From the NCBI RefSeq assembly GCF_016641735.1, contig NZ_JAEDAO010000001.1, forward strand, positions 2,294,001 through 2,358,000: 64,000 nt of DNA. Reading direction: 5' to 3'. The notes under the pieces are model-generated. The model searched no databases. It saw only the letters and a list, made by a program, of their open reading frames with translations, and was not told where the DNA came from. The stretch is from Ramlibacter algicola. GTDB lineage: Bacteria; Pseudomonadota; Gammaproteobacteria; Burkholderiales; Burkholderiaceae_C. Positions 63,518 to 64,000 of the stretch are shown here, piece after piece; within the stretch, counting starts at the first letter, position 1; each line of letters begins with the position of its first letter. Position numbers and translations under genes: made by a program.

Positions 63518-64000
63518 GATGCTGCTCGACGCCGATGATTGCCACCTCGTCCTCGTGGACGTCCAGCAGCGGCTGCTGCCGGCGATCGCCGACGCCGCCA
63601 CCGTGCTGGCCAACCTGCAGCGGCTCGCCCGCGGCGCGCAACTGCTCGACGTGCCCTGCACGGCCACCGAACACAACCCACGTGGCCTCGGGCCGATGGA
63701 CGCCACCTTGCGCCCATTCGCCGGGGCGGTCGTCCCCAAGATGTCGTTCAGCGCCGTCGAGGCGCTGCTGCCCCGCCTGCGCCCCGCCGTGCGACAGGCG
63801 CAGGGCAACGCCCGCAGCCTGCCCAAGCACCTGCGCAAGCCGGCCGAGGCCGCGCCCGAGGCGCCCGGCAGCATCGTGCTCGCCGGCTGCGAGACGCACG
63901 TGTGCCTGCTGCAGACCGCGCTCGAACTGCTCGACGAGGAATTCGACGTCTGTGTCGTCACCGACGCCTGCGGTTCGCGCACCGAGCGCAACCGCGACGC
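63518..64000 (+). CDS. Isochorismatase-family hydrolase, 3' end outside window
   Basis: The frame from ATG 63518 stays open to the last base (161 codons), so the gene is cut by the window end. The Asp-Lys-Cys triad of cysteine hydrolases is present: Asp in LVLVDVQQRLLPAI, Lys in VPKMSFSAVEALL and Cys in LAGCETHVCLLQTAL. Between Lys and Cys there is a longer insert than usual (RPAVRQAQGNARSLPKHLRK). Closest known types are YcaC-like or nicotinamidase-related hydrolases; the substrate is not known. Confidence 0.85.

Overview
The window is chromosomal DNA from a very GC-rich beta-proteobacterium, most likely a Burkholderiales member near Comamonadaceae (Ramlibacter/Variovorax-like). This rests on the base composition, many GTG starts and four-base ATGA/GTGA gene overlaps, the layout of the pyruvate dehydrogenase operon, and several TAT-type signal peptides. 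No rRNA, tRNA, CRISPR array, phage or transposase gene was seen. Names are based on motifs read by eye; no database search was run.

Region 1 (1-11419) is the regulatory and membrane-complex part of a type VI secretion system (T6SS). The plus strand carries a FecR-like protein (cut by the window start), a haem-binding DUF3365-HAMP protein, a Ser/Thr kinase, a TagH-type FHA protein and a PP2C phosphatase. Facing them on the minus strand are TagF, TssM, TssL and, in the place of TssJ, a TAT-exported caspase-like protease whose C-terminal third looks like TssJ. Sheath, tube and baseplate genes are not in the window.

Region 2 (11538-18893) is an envelope cluster that I consider the most novel part. 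It holds an OmpA-like protein, a CsgG-like lipoprotein with peptidoglycan-binding and DUF4384-like domains, small secreted proteins, an exported protein made of five 34-residue repeats, a second caspase, an anti-sigma factor and an ECF sigma factor. Four minus-strand transcription units each have the same upstream box, CTTGAACCG-N14-GCAACCC (the fourth lacks the first C), with an invariant spacer. I read this as one ECF regulon joining a curli-like secretion/fibre system, caspases and possibly the T6SS membrane complex.

Region 3 (19167-33612) has two small exported proteins and then a chemosensory cluster: a receptor, two Ser/Thr kinases (one with a degenerate cyclase domain), a two-receiver regulator, CheY, CheA, CheW, two more receptors, CheR, CheD and CheB. 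Region 4 (33613-50619) is mixed housekeeping: a DUF4142 protein, a sensor kinase, a receiver-kinase, an LhgO-like oxidase, PyrD, RpiA, a glutaredoxin-like protein, oligopeptidase A, a branched-chain amino-acid/amide ABC transporter with a LivM-LivG fusion, FolD and a response regulator. A 272-bp MITE-like element lies exactly between the stop codons of lhgO and pyrD. Region 5 (50640-60219) is a sensor kinase divergent from the pyruvate dehydrogenase operon aceE-aceF-(proteasome-like protease)-lpdA; repeat palindromes sit in frame in the aceF linkers. Region 6 (60224-64000) holds an NlpC/P60 peptidase, a sugar dehydrogenase, a LuxR-type regulator, a degenerate GGDEF protein and an isochorismatase-family hydrolase cut by the window end.
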